A stretch of DNA of 6,673 nt from Acidimicrobiaceae bacterium. Lineage in GTDB: Bacteria; Actinomycetota; Acidimicrobiia; Acidimicrobiales; RAAP-2. The DNA is taken from contig PLSY01000294.1 in assembly GCA_003164275.1 (NCBI GenBank), positions 1 to 6,673 on the forward strand, given 5' to 3'. This document shows positions 1 to 5,278 of this stretch, in pieces. Below the pieces are notes generated by a model. That model searched no databases. It saw only the letters and a list, made by a program, of their open reading frames with translations, and was not told where the DNA came from. A program made the translations under genes and the position numbers. Positions within the stretch are counted from its first letter, which is position 1. Each line of letters starts with the position of its first letter.

Positions 1-25
1 AGCCCTGCATGTGGTCAGTCTACCG

Positions 26-50
26 CATTATGGGTTTTTTATGGGTTTCC
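26..50. repeat. atgggttt direct repeats left of the tRNA fragment
   Basis: Two adjacent atgggttt units lie at 30-37 and 41-48. The 15-mer cattatgggtttttt at 26-40 recurs exactly at 244-258, on the other side of the tRNA-Lys fragment. Short direct repeats on both flanks of a core are typical of integrase or excisionase arm sites; that role is inferred. Confidence 0.5.
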
Positions 51-84
51 CTTTCGGGTCCACTCGCAAAAACCCTGTCTGACG

Positions 85-129
85 TGGTGCGCCCCCTGGG
101 ATTCGAACCCAGAACCTGCGGATTAAGAG
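85..129 (-). tRNA. Truncated tRNA-Lys(CTT), 3' part only
   Basis: Read on the minus strand, this stretch is the 3' part of a lysine tRNA. It starts at the anticodon loop CTCTTAA (anticodon CTT at 125-127), continues with the 3' strand of the anticodon stem (TCCGC), variable loop AGGTT, and a perfect T arm (CTGGG, loop TTCGAAT, CCCAG). It ends with acceptor strand GGGGCGC, discriminator A and encoded CCA (85-87). The 5' anticodon-stem strand should follow at 130-134 as tccgc on the plus strand, but the window has agtga there. No D arm or 5' acceptor strand is found further on. It is therefore not a functional tRNA; the break at the loop edge is clean. Lysine identity is sure from the anticodon. 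Confidence 0.92.
85..129. other. Putative island attachment site (attL/attR) in tRNA-Lys
   Basis: Many tyrosine-recombinase islands cross over in the anticodon loop and carry a copy of the tRNA 3' end, which restores the gene at one end and leaves the displaced 3' fragment at the other. A lone fragment ending exactly at the loop fits the distal end. The geometry implies that DNA right of 129 is the island and DNA left of 85 is what lay downstream of the original tRNA gene. No integrase and no second copy of the fragment are present, so the partner site must lie outside the window. Confidence 0.72.
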
Positions 130-215
130 AGTGAATCGATCGCTGTCAGGGGCATTCTGGAGACCACTAAATGGGCCCTGAACAGGTCTTATCGAATTCT
201 CTGAATTGGCATCCC

Positions 216-295
216 TGTTCGGAACCTGCAGAATTATGGGTTTCATTATGGGTTTTTTCAACCTGCGGATTGTGGAATCCGTTTGCTGCTGCACC
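216..295. repeat. Composite direct repeat, copy 1
   Basis: This element matches 2865-2931 in the same orientation. It opens with a 20-base identical block (216-235), then a variable middle that is 13 bases longer here, then a 28-base identical block (259-286) and a nearly identical end (287-295). Inside are two AACCTGC units (223 and 260). The second unit, AACCTGCGGATT, is identical to 113-124 in the tRNA-Lys fragment. It is followed by a perfect inverted repeat, CGGATT-gtgg-AATCCG (266-281). No convincing reading frame runs through it. It could be a recombinase-binding array, the end of a small mobile unit, or a dispersed non-coding repeat. Confidence 0.8.
233..258. repeat. atgggttt direct repeats right of the tRNA fragment
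   Basis: Two tandem attatgggttt units (233-243 and 246-256) sit inside the first copy of the longer composite repeat and are absent from its second copy, so they look like a local insertion or duplication. The second unit includes the exact copy of the 15-mer at 26-40. Confidence 0.5.
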
Positions 296-371
296 CGTCG
301 AGGTCAGTCAGCCTCCAGCGAACGCACCTCGTGGAAGGCGTTCGCCCATCCATAGTTCAGGGCAAGGGTCG

Positions 372-830
372 TTATCGATGAGGTTCGGCGACGTGCGTAC
401 CTGCCGGATCGTAACCGCGCCGCCCGCGGACCACTGAGCGCAGAATCAGGACATTGGTTACTGCGGCGCCCACGAACAGCAGGACTACGCATGCGCTGAA
501 CAAGAACCCCTGTGCTCCTACCGGCGTTCCAGTGGTCCTGGACCAGCAGTGCCCGGAGGGATTACACCCTCCCGTGCTCTGGCTAAAGCTGTACGTCGAG
601 AACCCTGCTGCCACCCAGTTGAACAAGCCGGTGAGGACGTAGAGGCCCACGATCGCGCCGACGCCACAAGGGAGTGCCAGCAACCCTGCGACGACCAGCA
701 GCATTCGATGAGACTCGGCGGTCATTCCGGCCGCCGCCAATGCTGTAATCAGGACCACGTAGGCAATCTCCATGGCAAACCACGTCCTGCCCACGTGGTG
801 GCGATGTCCAGCGACCCGGGCACTGGTCAT
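372..830 (-). CDS. Small three-helix membrane protein, function unknown
   Basis: The protein has 152 residues, and I do not recognise its family. It shows hydrophobic segments at about residues 20-37, 43-65 (possibly extending to 78) and 108-131. Between the last two is a polar loop (about 79-107) with two cysteines, C89 and C95, that could form a disulfide if the loop faces outward. The C-terminus is basic and probably cytoplasmic (RSVVRGRRGY). The ATG at 830 is preceded by GGAGA at a good distance and overlaps the stop of the upstream tetR gene as ATGA, so the two are co-transcribed and probably translationally coupled; a later ATG at residue 20 is less likely. By analogy with other tetR-membrane protein pairs, it is probably the target of the regulator. 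It is too small for a standard efflux pump, and no transporter motif is visible. Confidence 0.78.
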   Translation of the reverse strand: MTSARVAGHRHHVGRTWFAMEIAYVVLITALAAAGMTAESHRMLLVVAGLLALPCGVGAIVGLYVLTGLFNWVAAGFSTYSFSQSTGGCNPSGHCWSRTTGTPVGAQGFLFSACVVLLFVGAAVTNVLILRSVVRGRRGYDPAGTHVAEPHR

Positions 831-1480
831 ATCGTCTCCTTGGTAGCAGTCGAACCGGTCATGGCTTGGAACAGCCCCGCGAGCTGTTTGGCATGGGCGA
901 AAAGGGCCAGTGCCGGTTCGCGGTCGCCGTCGAGGTGGCTGAGCATCTCAAGACCGAGGTAGAGGGCGACGATTGCGTGCGCCACGTCCTTCGATGGGAG
1001 CACGGTGCCCAGTGGCGAGTCGCCTACGGAGTTCTCGATGGCGGCCTGAGCGAACTCCTTCCAAGGTCCGATGCGAGCGGCAACCTCAGCACCCAGGCCA
1101 GGGGTCGAGGAGGCTCCGGCGATCATCTCGACCAAGACGGTGATGTAACCGGCGTCGAGGTCGTTGCGGAAGATGTCGGTGGCCGCATCGACGAGCTCGC
1201 TGGGCGTGCCTACATTCGTGACGGATTCGCCGTACTGCTCCAAGCGAGCGGCGCTGACCGAATCGAGGGCGGCCAACAAGAGATTGGCGACCGAACCGAA
1301 GTGATAGAAGATCAGTCCCTGAGTGGACCTAGCCCGTTCAGCGATGGCCCGGGCACTTGCACCTGCGTAACCCTCCGACTTGAGCGTCTCGATTGCCGCG
1401 TCGACAAGGAGGCGGCGAGTCCCAACCGAACGGGCACCGCCTCGCCCTGCCACTTTGCTTGGAGTTCCGGATTTGGCCAT
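827..1480 (-). CDS. TetR/AcrR-family transcriptional regulator
   Basis: The protein has 217 residues, normal for the family. A basic tail (1-22) precedes the TetR helix-turn-helix at about residues 23-70. The recognition helix is followed by the hallmark aromatic-His segment (TQGLIFYHF, 53-61) and then a typical LLLAAL helix. Residues 75-217 are helical, with the variable sequence expected of the ligand-binding and dimer domain; the ligand cannot be told. The ATG at 1480 follows GAGGTAGAGAG. A perfect palindrome (1494-1509) only 13 bases upstream of the start is the obvious self-operator, so autorepression of the operon is expected. The stop overlaps the start of the membrane-protein gene by four bases. 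Family assignment is firm; the regulated process is unknown. Confidence 0.95.
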   Translation of the reverse strand: MAKSGTPSKVAGRGGARSVGTRRLLVDAAIETLKSEGYAGASARAIAERARSTQGLIFYHFGSVANLLLAALDSVSAARLEQYGESVTNVGTPSELVDAATDIFRNDLDAGYITVLVEMIAGASSTPGLGAEVAARIGPWKEFAQAAIENSVGDSPLGTVLPSKDVAHAIVALYLGLEMLSHLDGDREPALALFAHAKQLAGLFQAMTGSTATKETI

Positions 1481-1493
1481 CTCTCTACCTCAG

Positions 1494-1509
1494 TTGAGCA
1501 ACTGCTCAA
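1494..1509. promoter_or_regulatory. Palindromic TetR operator
   Basis: TTGAGCA-ac-TGCTCAA is a perfect 7+7 inverted repeat just upstream of the tetR start. An extra half-site TGCTCAA lies at 1516-1522. On the minus strand a -10-like TATACT (1515-1510) sits between the palindrome and the extra half-site, so a bound dimer would cover the start of transcription. Assignment to this TetR is by position. Confidence 0.82.
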
Positions 1510-1591
1510 AGTATATGCTCAATAAAGGAGCATCTGCCGCCCGGCCTTCGGAGCTGTTGGGCGGGCATCGTGAGCGCCGCTCAATTCGGTG

Positions 1592-1626
1592 TTGCGTTTC
1601 TTGTGTTTACAAGTAGGATAGAGGGT
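1592..1626 (+). promoter_or_regulatory. Leaderless promoter and inverted repeat of the HTH/nucleotidyltransferase pair
   Basis: A -35-like TTGCGT (1592-1597), a 16-base spacer and a -10 box TAGGAT (1614-1619) are followed after seven bases by GTG at 1627, the spacing of an actinobacterial leaderless transcript. Between the boxes lies CTTGT-gttt-ACAAG (1600-1613), a 5+5 inverted repeat that ends directly at the -10. This is a plausible autoregulatory site for the DNA-binding protein encoded downstream. Confidence 0.65.
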
Positions 1627-2151
1627 GTGACCAGGACCGATAGAGAGCCACAGACCCCCAAACGTGAATTGGTCACCACTGGCCGTGCAGCTTCGATCCT
1701 GGGTACGTCCCGACAGCACGTCGTGGACCTCTGCGACAGTGGTCAGCTGACCTACTCGTCAGTTGGGACGCACCGCCGAGTTCGCCTCGATGACGTCCTG
1801 AGGCTTCAGGAGGGGCAGAAGCCGACCGGCAAGCTCACCCGGGAGCAGATCCGGAATCTCTGGCTCCACCAGGCGGTGGCGAGGCGGATGGTGATCGACC
1901 CCGAGCGAACCTTGCACCGCGCTCGGGTGAACCTCCGTCGCCTCCAGGCGGCGCACCCCCGCGGCGTGGCGGCGCGCTGGCTGGACGAGTGGGAGCGACT
2001 TCTCGATTGTCCCGTCGATGAGCTGCTTGAGGCTCTGACCTCGCGGTCGGAACGAGGGTGCGAGCTACGGCAGAACTCGCCGTTTGCCGGGGTGCTGACC
2101 CAGCGCGAGCGGGGACGCATCCTTGAGAACTTCCAAAGCCAAGTGGCGTGA
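1627..2151 (+). CDS. HTH (MerR/excisionase-like) protein, probable antitoxin partner
   Basis: The protein has 174 residues from GTG 1627. A GTG at 1570 in the same frame would add 19 residues, but it lies upstream of the promoter just described and has no clear ribosome-binding site. Residues 15-62 form an excisionase-type winged helix-turn-helix: TTGRAASILGTSRQHVVDL, then a G-x-L wing and HRRVRLDDVL. The C-terminal half (72-174) is rich in Arg, Trp and Leu. It ends in a segment I recognise from many actinobacterial HTH proteins encoded next to nucleotidyltransferases (ELRQNSPFAGVLTQRER, 146-162). The gene overlaps the nucleotidyltransferase gene as GTGA. The likely role is DNA-binding autoregulator and antitoxin. 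Use as a phage or island excisionase is less likely given the large C-terminal domain and the partner gene. Confidence 0.85.
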   Translation: MTRTDREPQTPKRELVTTGRAASILGTSRQHVVDLCDSGQLTYSSVGTHRRVRLDDVLRLQEGQKPTGKLTREQIRNLWLHQAVARRMVIDPERTLHRARVNLRRLQAAHPRGVAARWLDEWERLLDCPVDELLEALTSRSERGCELRQNSPFAGVLTQRERGRILENFQSQVA

Positions 2152-2705
2152 CCCGCGAACAGCTCGCTCACATCCTTCGAGCTGCATCACAAATCGCCGA
2201 AGTATCCGACGTCGTAGTCATCGGGAGCCAGTCAGTACTCGGAACATTCGGCGATGCCGAGTTGCCCGACGAGGTGATCGGCTCGATCGAGGTGGATGTC
2301 GCGTTCCTCAACGACCCCGCCAACGAGAAGTCGGACAAGGTTGAAGGGGCGATCGGAGAGTTTTCGCCATTCCACGAGATGTTTCAGTACTACGCCGAGG
2401 GCGTGAGTACTTCGACAGCAGTTCTCGGTCCCGGCTGGGAAGATCGTCTTGTGGTCTTCGAGAATGAAAGTACGAAGCCGGGGAGAGGTCTGTGCCTCGA
2501 ACCCCATGATTGCGTTGCAGCGAAGCTCGCTGCCGGGCGCGAGAAGGACTTCGAGTTCGCCGCAGCATTGCTTCGAGAACAACTGGTTGACTCGGAACTA
2601 CTCATCGCGAGGATCGAGGCCCTCCCGATCCGATCCACTCAGATGCAGCGCCTCATCAGTTGGGTGAGGGCCAGAGCACCAAAGACCCCAGGCGCTGGAA
2701 GCTAG
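2148..2705 (+). CDS. Nucleotidyltransferase-fold protein (DUF6036/AbiEii-like), probable toxin
   Basis: The protein has 185 residues. The nucleotidyltransferase signature is present: the strand-turn VVVIGSQS (residues 22-29) gives the hG[GS] element, and after a 16-residue linker IEVDVAF gives the metal-binding [DE]h[DE] pair E48 and D50. Further on, LEPHDCVAAKLAAGREKDFEF (117-137) matches the conserved D-x4-K...GR-KD block of DUF6036 proteins. Toxins of related families (AbiEii, MenT) transfer nucleotides onto tRNA or other targets, and MNT-type toxins are themselves modified by their partners; which applies here cannot be read from sequence. The GTG start overlaps the upstream HTH gene by four bases, so the two are translated in a coupled way with the antitoxin first, the usual toxin-antitoxin order. 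Confidence 0.85.
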   Translation: MTREQLAHILRAASQIAEVSDVVVIGSQSVLGTFGDAELPDEVIGSIEVDVAFLNDPANEKSDKVEGAIGEFSPFHEMFQYYAEGVSTSTAVLGPGWEDRLVVFENESTKPGRGLCLEPHDCVAAKLAAGREKDFEFAAALLREQLVDSELLIARIEALPIRSTQMQRLISWVRARAPKTPGAGS

Positions 2706-2727
2706 ACCAGTCATCCGTTCCGTCGGA

Positions 2728-2740
2728 CCGATTCCATCGG
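2728..2740 (+). terminator. Weak hairpin after the nucleotidyltransferase gene
   Basis: CCGAT-tcc-ATCGG lies 22 bases past the stop codon. It has a 5-bp stem, a 3-base loop and no T run, so it would be at best a weak, non-classical terminator. Confidence 0.25.
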
Positions 2741-2864
2741 ATCAGAAGGCAAGGCGATGGGGACACCGCTCAGTCGGCCGGTTGAAGTCGACCGATGATG
2801 CGACGTCGAAGCTGGGCATGTCTAGTTCCGCCGTCTACTTCCGTGGGAATCAACCTGCCGCCCG

Positions 2865-2931
2865 TGTTCGGAACCTGCAGAATTGTGGCTTTCGCAACCT
2901 GCGGATTGTGGAATCCGTTTGCAGCCGCACC
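2865..2931. repeat. Composite direct repeat, copy 2
   Basis: This is the second copy of the element at 216-295: identical over 2865-2884 and 2895-2922, with a shorter middle. Here the tandem structure is clearer. AACCTGC units start at 2872 and 2896, each followed by an ATTGTGG tail, and a weaker one begins at 2852. The inverted repeat CGGATT-gtgg-AATCCG lies at 2902-2917. It is followed by a purine-rich run (2932-2955). The two copies bracket the TetR/membrane-protein operon and the nucleotidyltransferase pair. Confidence 0.8.
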
Positions 2932-3091
2932 AAGAAGGAAAAAAAAGAAAAAGTCCGTAGGCGGGCCCGCGAAATTCCTTCTCACCGGAATTCGGCTGTC
3001 ACGTTTCGTCCACAGAACCGGAACTGAACAGGCAACGCAGAATTTGTCGGCCGGATCAGGCGTACGCGATGCCGCCCGTCCCACATAACGC

Positions 3092-3115
3092 CCCGGTCCC
3101 GGAATGGGCACCGGG
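3092..3115. other. Strong GC-rich hairpin
   Basis: CCCGGTCCC pairs with GGGCACCGGG, with one bulged C and the loop ggaat. No T run follows on either strand. It could be a non-classical bidirectional terminator between the convergent units. Confidence 0.4.
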
Positions 3116-3369
3116 TGGGCACTGCGGACACCCCCGGCTACTTTCCTACCTAATTCCCCTGTGGCCGGTCCACCTGGTGTTGCCCGGTGAATATTCCCAA
3201 ACGGGACACTCGGCCGGCTGACCCGCGTCGGCCGACTTCGCACGGACGCGACAACCGTCGATCTGGCGTGCTCGGGCCCCGATCTCGATTTGCGGCTCGA
3301 CCGCTCAGGTGGAGCGATCTTGACCGCTTGCTGGAGTTAGCATGCGGCCTAGCGTCGTGCCAGATATCG

Positions 3370-3393
3370 ATCCCCAAGCCGGCGATCGGGGAT
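3370..3393 (-). terminator. Possible terminator after the 187-aa gene
   Basis: ATCCCC pairs with GGGGAT around a 12-base loop, 20 bases past the stop at 3413. There is no T run after the stem on the minus strand, so the call rests on position only. Confidence 0.3.
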
Positions 3394-3412
3394 ACACCTC
3401 AGCGTGTTGCGC

Positions 3413-3976
3413 CTATTCCCCAAGCGCCGCTCCCAGTACCTGTTCGATCTCGCCCAGTTCTAGGTCGATGGATTTGTCGACCGTCTTCATTACATCGAGG
3501 AACTCACTCATATCCCCCATAGGGGCGTCGCGAAATCGGCTGAAGGTCGAGCCGCAGAGGGCGAAGTTCATGTTGACGGTCCCGTGCATACCCTTCAGCC
3601 CCTCAAAATCTTCCGGGTCGATCGGGAACTCGTCCTCGTTGTGTCGGAGCCGCACAAGAACGCGAGCAATCGCAAAGTTGTCCGATAGCGCTCGATACAT
3701 ATTCCGAAACGCCCAGGCTGTTGCAATCGAGCTAGTGCTGTCCCTGTGCTTGGCCTTATGTGGGGGGTAGCAGTCCATGAACCTATTGACCGTCTCCTCG
3801 GCGGACAGCCTCATAGCGCGGGCGGGGTCGTAGACGGGTGCGATGATGGCCTTGTCACGCTCCCCCTCAGCGAGGAGGATCACAGCGTCGTTCACAGCCG
3901 AATTTGCTGCCAGCAGCTGCTCGAAGATCTCGGCCGCTTCGGCTTTCCAGCCTCCCTGCTTCGCACGACGCGCCAT
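3413..3976 (-). CDS. Hypothetical protein, 187 aa
   Basis: I do not recognise this protein. The frame is open up to 4135, but the ATG at 3976 is chosen because AGGAGGG lies just upstream at the right distance, and the extra 53 residues look like low-quality Arg/Pro/Gly-rich translation. The product is soluble and mixed alpha-helical, with a basic start (MARRAKQGGWK). Long helices are likely at 11-38 and 84-112, the latter ending in RVLVRLRH. An acidic stretch (113-126) follows, and the C-terminus is strongly acidic and helical (157-187). There is no signal peptide, membrane segment or catalytic motif that I can name. Next upstream is the unrelated 141-aa gene, 116 bases away, so a shared transcript is possible but not shown. 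Confidence 0.8.
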   Translation of the reverse strand: MARRAKQGGWKAEAAEIFEQLLAANSAVNDAVILLAEGERDKAIIAPVYDPARAMRLSAEETVNRFMDCYPPHKAKHRDSTSSIATAWAFRNMYRALSDNFAIARVLVRLRHNEDEFPIDPEDFEGLKGMHGTVNMNFALCGSTFSRFRDAPMGDMSEFLDVMKTVDKSIDLELGEIEQVLGAALGE

Positions 3977-4092
3977 GTCTGACCCTCCTGGTCTTTCGGC
4001 GAGAGCCATTGGAGCACAAAGTAGCAACCCCGAGTTTGGTGTCACAGTCGTGCCGGTAGGGGCACGGCTCGTTGGCTGACGGTAGTCAGCGC

Positions 4093-4518
4093 CTACTCCA
4101 GCGTGACGGTCTTGCCGGTGCGCCATTCCAGCCACATCTTGAGAGTCCTTTCCAAGACGTAGTCACCCACTTCGGTATGTGGATCGAAGTACGGCTTCCC
4201 GTCGACCTGCACCAACTCCAGGGCCTCGTGGGCTGCGGCGTTGATGAGGGCGACGTACAACGCCTCGGGCGTGTCCTCCGGAACTCCACATGGAGCCACG
4301 AAAGCTCCTTCGTATCCGCTGTTGTCCTCCCCAGGTCGAGTGCTTGGCGTGACCTTGCCGACGACGTAGACGAGCGGGGTTGGCATGTCGTGAGCGGCGA
4401 AGCGCCGAAGCCACCCGCTGCTCACCTCTTCCTGCCACTGGTCAATTGTCAGCAATTGGGCAAACCATCCGCCGCTCAACTCAAGGAACGGCGGGTCAGC
4501 CGTCTCGGGATCGCTCAT
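4093..4518 (-). CDS. Hypothetical protein, 141 aa
   Basis: I do not recognise this protein. It is acidic and Trp-rich (W18, W28, W36, W129, W132), with no membrane segment. The middle (48-76) looks like beta structure, and residues 85-104 form a likely helix ending in AAAHEALELVQVDGKPYFDP, where H97-E98 is the only eye-catching polar pair. The C-terminal stretch (118-134) is another helix. No good ribosome-binding site precedes the ATG at 4518. Instead, a TANNNT box (TAGCCT, 4530-4525) lies six bases before it, which fits a leaderless message. It is separated by 82 bases from the HEPN-like gene upstream, so it may have its own promoter. The clean, family-like composition argues for a real gene. 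Confidence 0.75.
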   Translation of the reverse strand: MSDPETADPPFLELSGGWFAQLLTIDQWQEEVSSGWLRRFAAHDMPTPLVYVVGKVTPSTRPGEDNSGYEGAFVAPCGVPEDTPEALYVALINAAAHEALELVQVDGKPYFDPHTEVGDYVLERTLKMWLEWRTGKTVTLE

Positions 4519-4530
4519 CCGTCAAGGCTA
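4519..4530 (-). promoter_or_regulatory. Possible leaderless -10 box for the 141-aa gene
   Basis: TAGCCT (4530-4525) fits TANNNT and is six bases from the ATG at 4518. No convincing -35 is seen, which is common in actinobacteria. Confidence 0.35.
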
Positions 4531-4600
4531 GGCCCACGCTCAGAGCTGGTGAGGGTGGTCTCTCGGAATGGGGTAGACCGATTCCTGCCAACATCGGACA

Positions 4601-5233
4601 TCATCTGCGGTCGAGGGTTGGGACATCATCCGCTCGGGGCCCATCTCGACACACTTCCCCGTCCGCGAAAGTGAAGAGGTCCCGAACCCGTAGTGCTTGG
4701 AGCACTGGGTCATTAGTGGAGCTGGTGGCGACCATGCCGAACTCGGCGACGAGATTCCTGAGGACAACCAATTCGTCCGATAGTTCGTCCAGATCGGCGG
4801 GAAGGTAGTCCCGCTCATCCCTCGGGCCCGCCTTTCGTGTCGGCCGGATTCGGGTTAGGAACGGATCTTCGCTGTTGGCTGGAACGCTTCCATCGGCATG
4901 CAACCGCTTCCACCCTATGAACCAGTCTCCGTGCGCAAAGTCGTTTCTCAACGTGATGGCTTCGTTGACACGCTTCCGGAGCCGGTCTGCGATTCTGTCC
5001 TCGTCCGGTTCGAGGAAGGTCTTACAAATGCCGAAAAAGGCGTTGGAGATCGGCTGCGCAGTCGCTTCGCCAAGGGTCATTTCGGCCAGGCTAAAAGCGC
5101 CCGGCTTTGCCACCGTCGAGGCGGCGAGCAATCTCATCCACCACACCAGCCGTGAGAATTCGGAGACGTACCGCCCTAGCGCCCTGTAGGACTCGTTGGC
5201 TTTGGCCTGAGCCTCGAATGGGTCTGGTTCCAT
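4601..5233 (-). CDS. HEPN-like protein with RNxxxH motif, putative RNase
   Basis: The protein has 210 residues, mostly helical, and starts at ATG 5233. Residues 96-101 read RNDFAH, an R-x4-H motif with the polar residue after Arg that is the hallmark of catalytically competent HEPN RNases. It lies at the start of the last helix of a helical domain (about 1-105), as in HEPN folds. The N-terminal helix carries WW (31-32). The C-terminal part (130-210) contains a leucine-rich acidic helix (ADLDELSDELVVLRNLV) and no second known domain. HEPN proteins with this motif commonly act as toxins or abortive-infection effectors that cut RNA. A separate nucleotidyltransferase gene exists 1.9 kb away, but it already has its own partner. 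Activity, target and any antitoxin are inference; a simple non-catalytic role remains possible. Confidence 0.8.
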   Translation of the reverse strand: MEPDPFEAQAKANESYRALGRYVSEFSRLVWWMRLLAASTVAKPGAFSLAEMTLGEATAQPISNAFFGICKTFLEPDEDRIADRLRKRVNEAITLRNDFAHGDWFIGWKRLHADGSVPANSEDPFLTRIRPTRKAGPRDERDYLPADLDELSDELVVLRNLVAEFGMVATSSTNDPVLQALRVRDLFTFADGEVCRDGPRADDVPTLDRR

Positions 5234-5268
5234 CGATTCAAGATGGTAGGGCCTGGCCGATTGCGGAA

Positions 5269-5278
5269 TGAGTACTCA
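5269..5278. promoter_or_regulatory. 10-bp palindrome upstream of the HEPN-like gene
   Basis: TGAGTACTCA is a perfect palindrome 35 bases upstream of the start at 5233. A TANNNT box, TACCAT (5248-5243), lies between them, nine bases from the ATG. Its position near the expected -35 area makes it a candidate operator. A 10-bp palindrome can occur by chance. Confidence 0.35.

Larger units (their letters stand above)
130..371. other. Gene-free stretch between the att site and the first gene
   Basis: Together with 1-84, this makes about 370 bases without a protein gene. Apart from the tRNA fragment and repeats listed separately, nothing is recognised. The overlapping small frames read through the tRNA fragment or the repeats and have no ribosome-binding site or family resemblance. 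Confidence 0.7.
2706..3412. other. 700-base convergent region without a credible gene
   Basis: Transcription from both sides converges here. The stretch contains the second composite repeat, a purine tract (2932-2955), and hairpins at 3092-3115 and 3370-3393. Frames of 75-157 residues exist on both strands, but they are Arg/Pro-rich or cross the repeat and poly-purine tract, and none has a ribosome-binding site or recognisable family. Decayed gene remnants cannot be excluded. Confidence 0.65.

Noticed and set aside
85..180. A complete tRNA-Lys gene
   Set aside because: The 5' strand of the anticodon stem, the D arm and the 5' acceptor strand are missing beyond 129.
28..294. 88-codon minus-strand frame across the left edge
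   Set aside because: It translates the tRNA-Lys fragment and the repeats, so it is not a gene.
866..1525. 219-codon plus-strand frame
   Set aside because: It is antisense to the TetR gene, which has an unmistakable helix-turn-helix and operator.
1570..1626. GTG 1570 as start of the HTH gene
   Set aside because: The promoter boxes (1592-1597, 1614-1619) lie inside that extension, and GTG 1627 is spaced exactly for a leaderless start.
2852..2931. CRISPR array
   Set aside because: Units are about 20-24 bases apart with no unique spacers of regular length, and no cas gene is present.
2770..3243. 157-codon minus-strand frame through the convergent gap
   Set aside because: It runs through the composite repeat and the poly-purine tract (giving a run of Phe), is Arg/Pro/Gly-rich, and has no ribosome-binding site or family resemblance.
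3187..3522. 111-codon plus-strand frame possibly a recombinase remnant
   Set aside because: No catalytic motif or family pattern is visible, and its end is antisense to the 187-aa gene.
3977..4135. N-terminal extension of the 187-aa protein to 4135
   Set aside because: AGGAGGG directly before the ATG at 3976 marks the start; the extra residues are compositionally unlike the rest.
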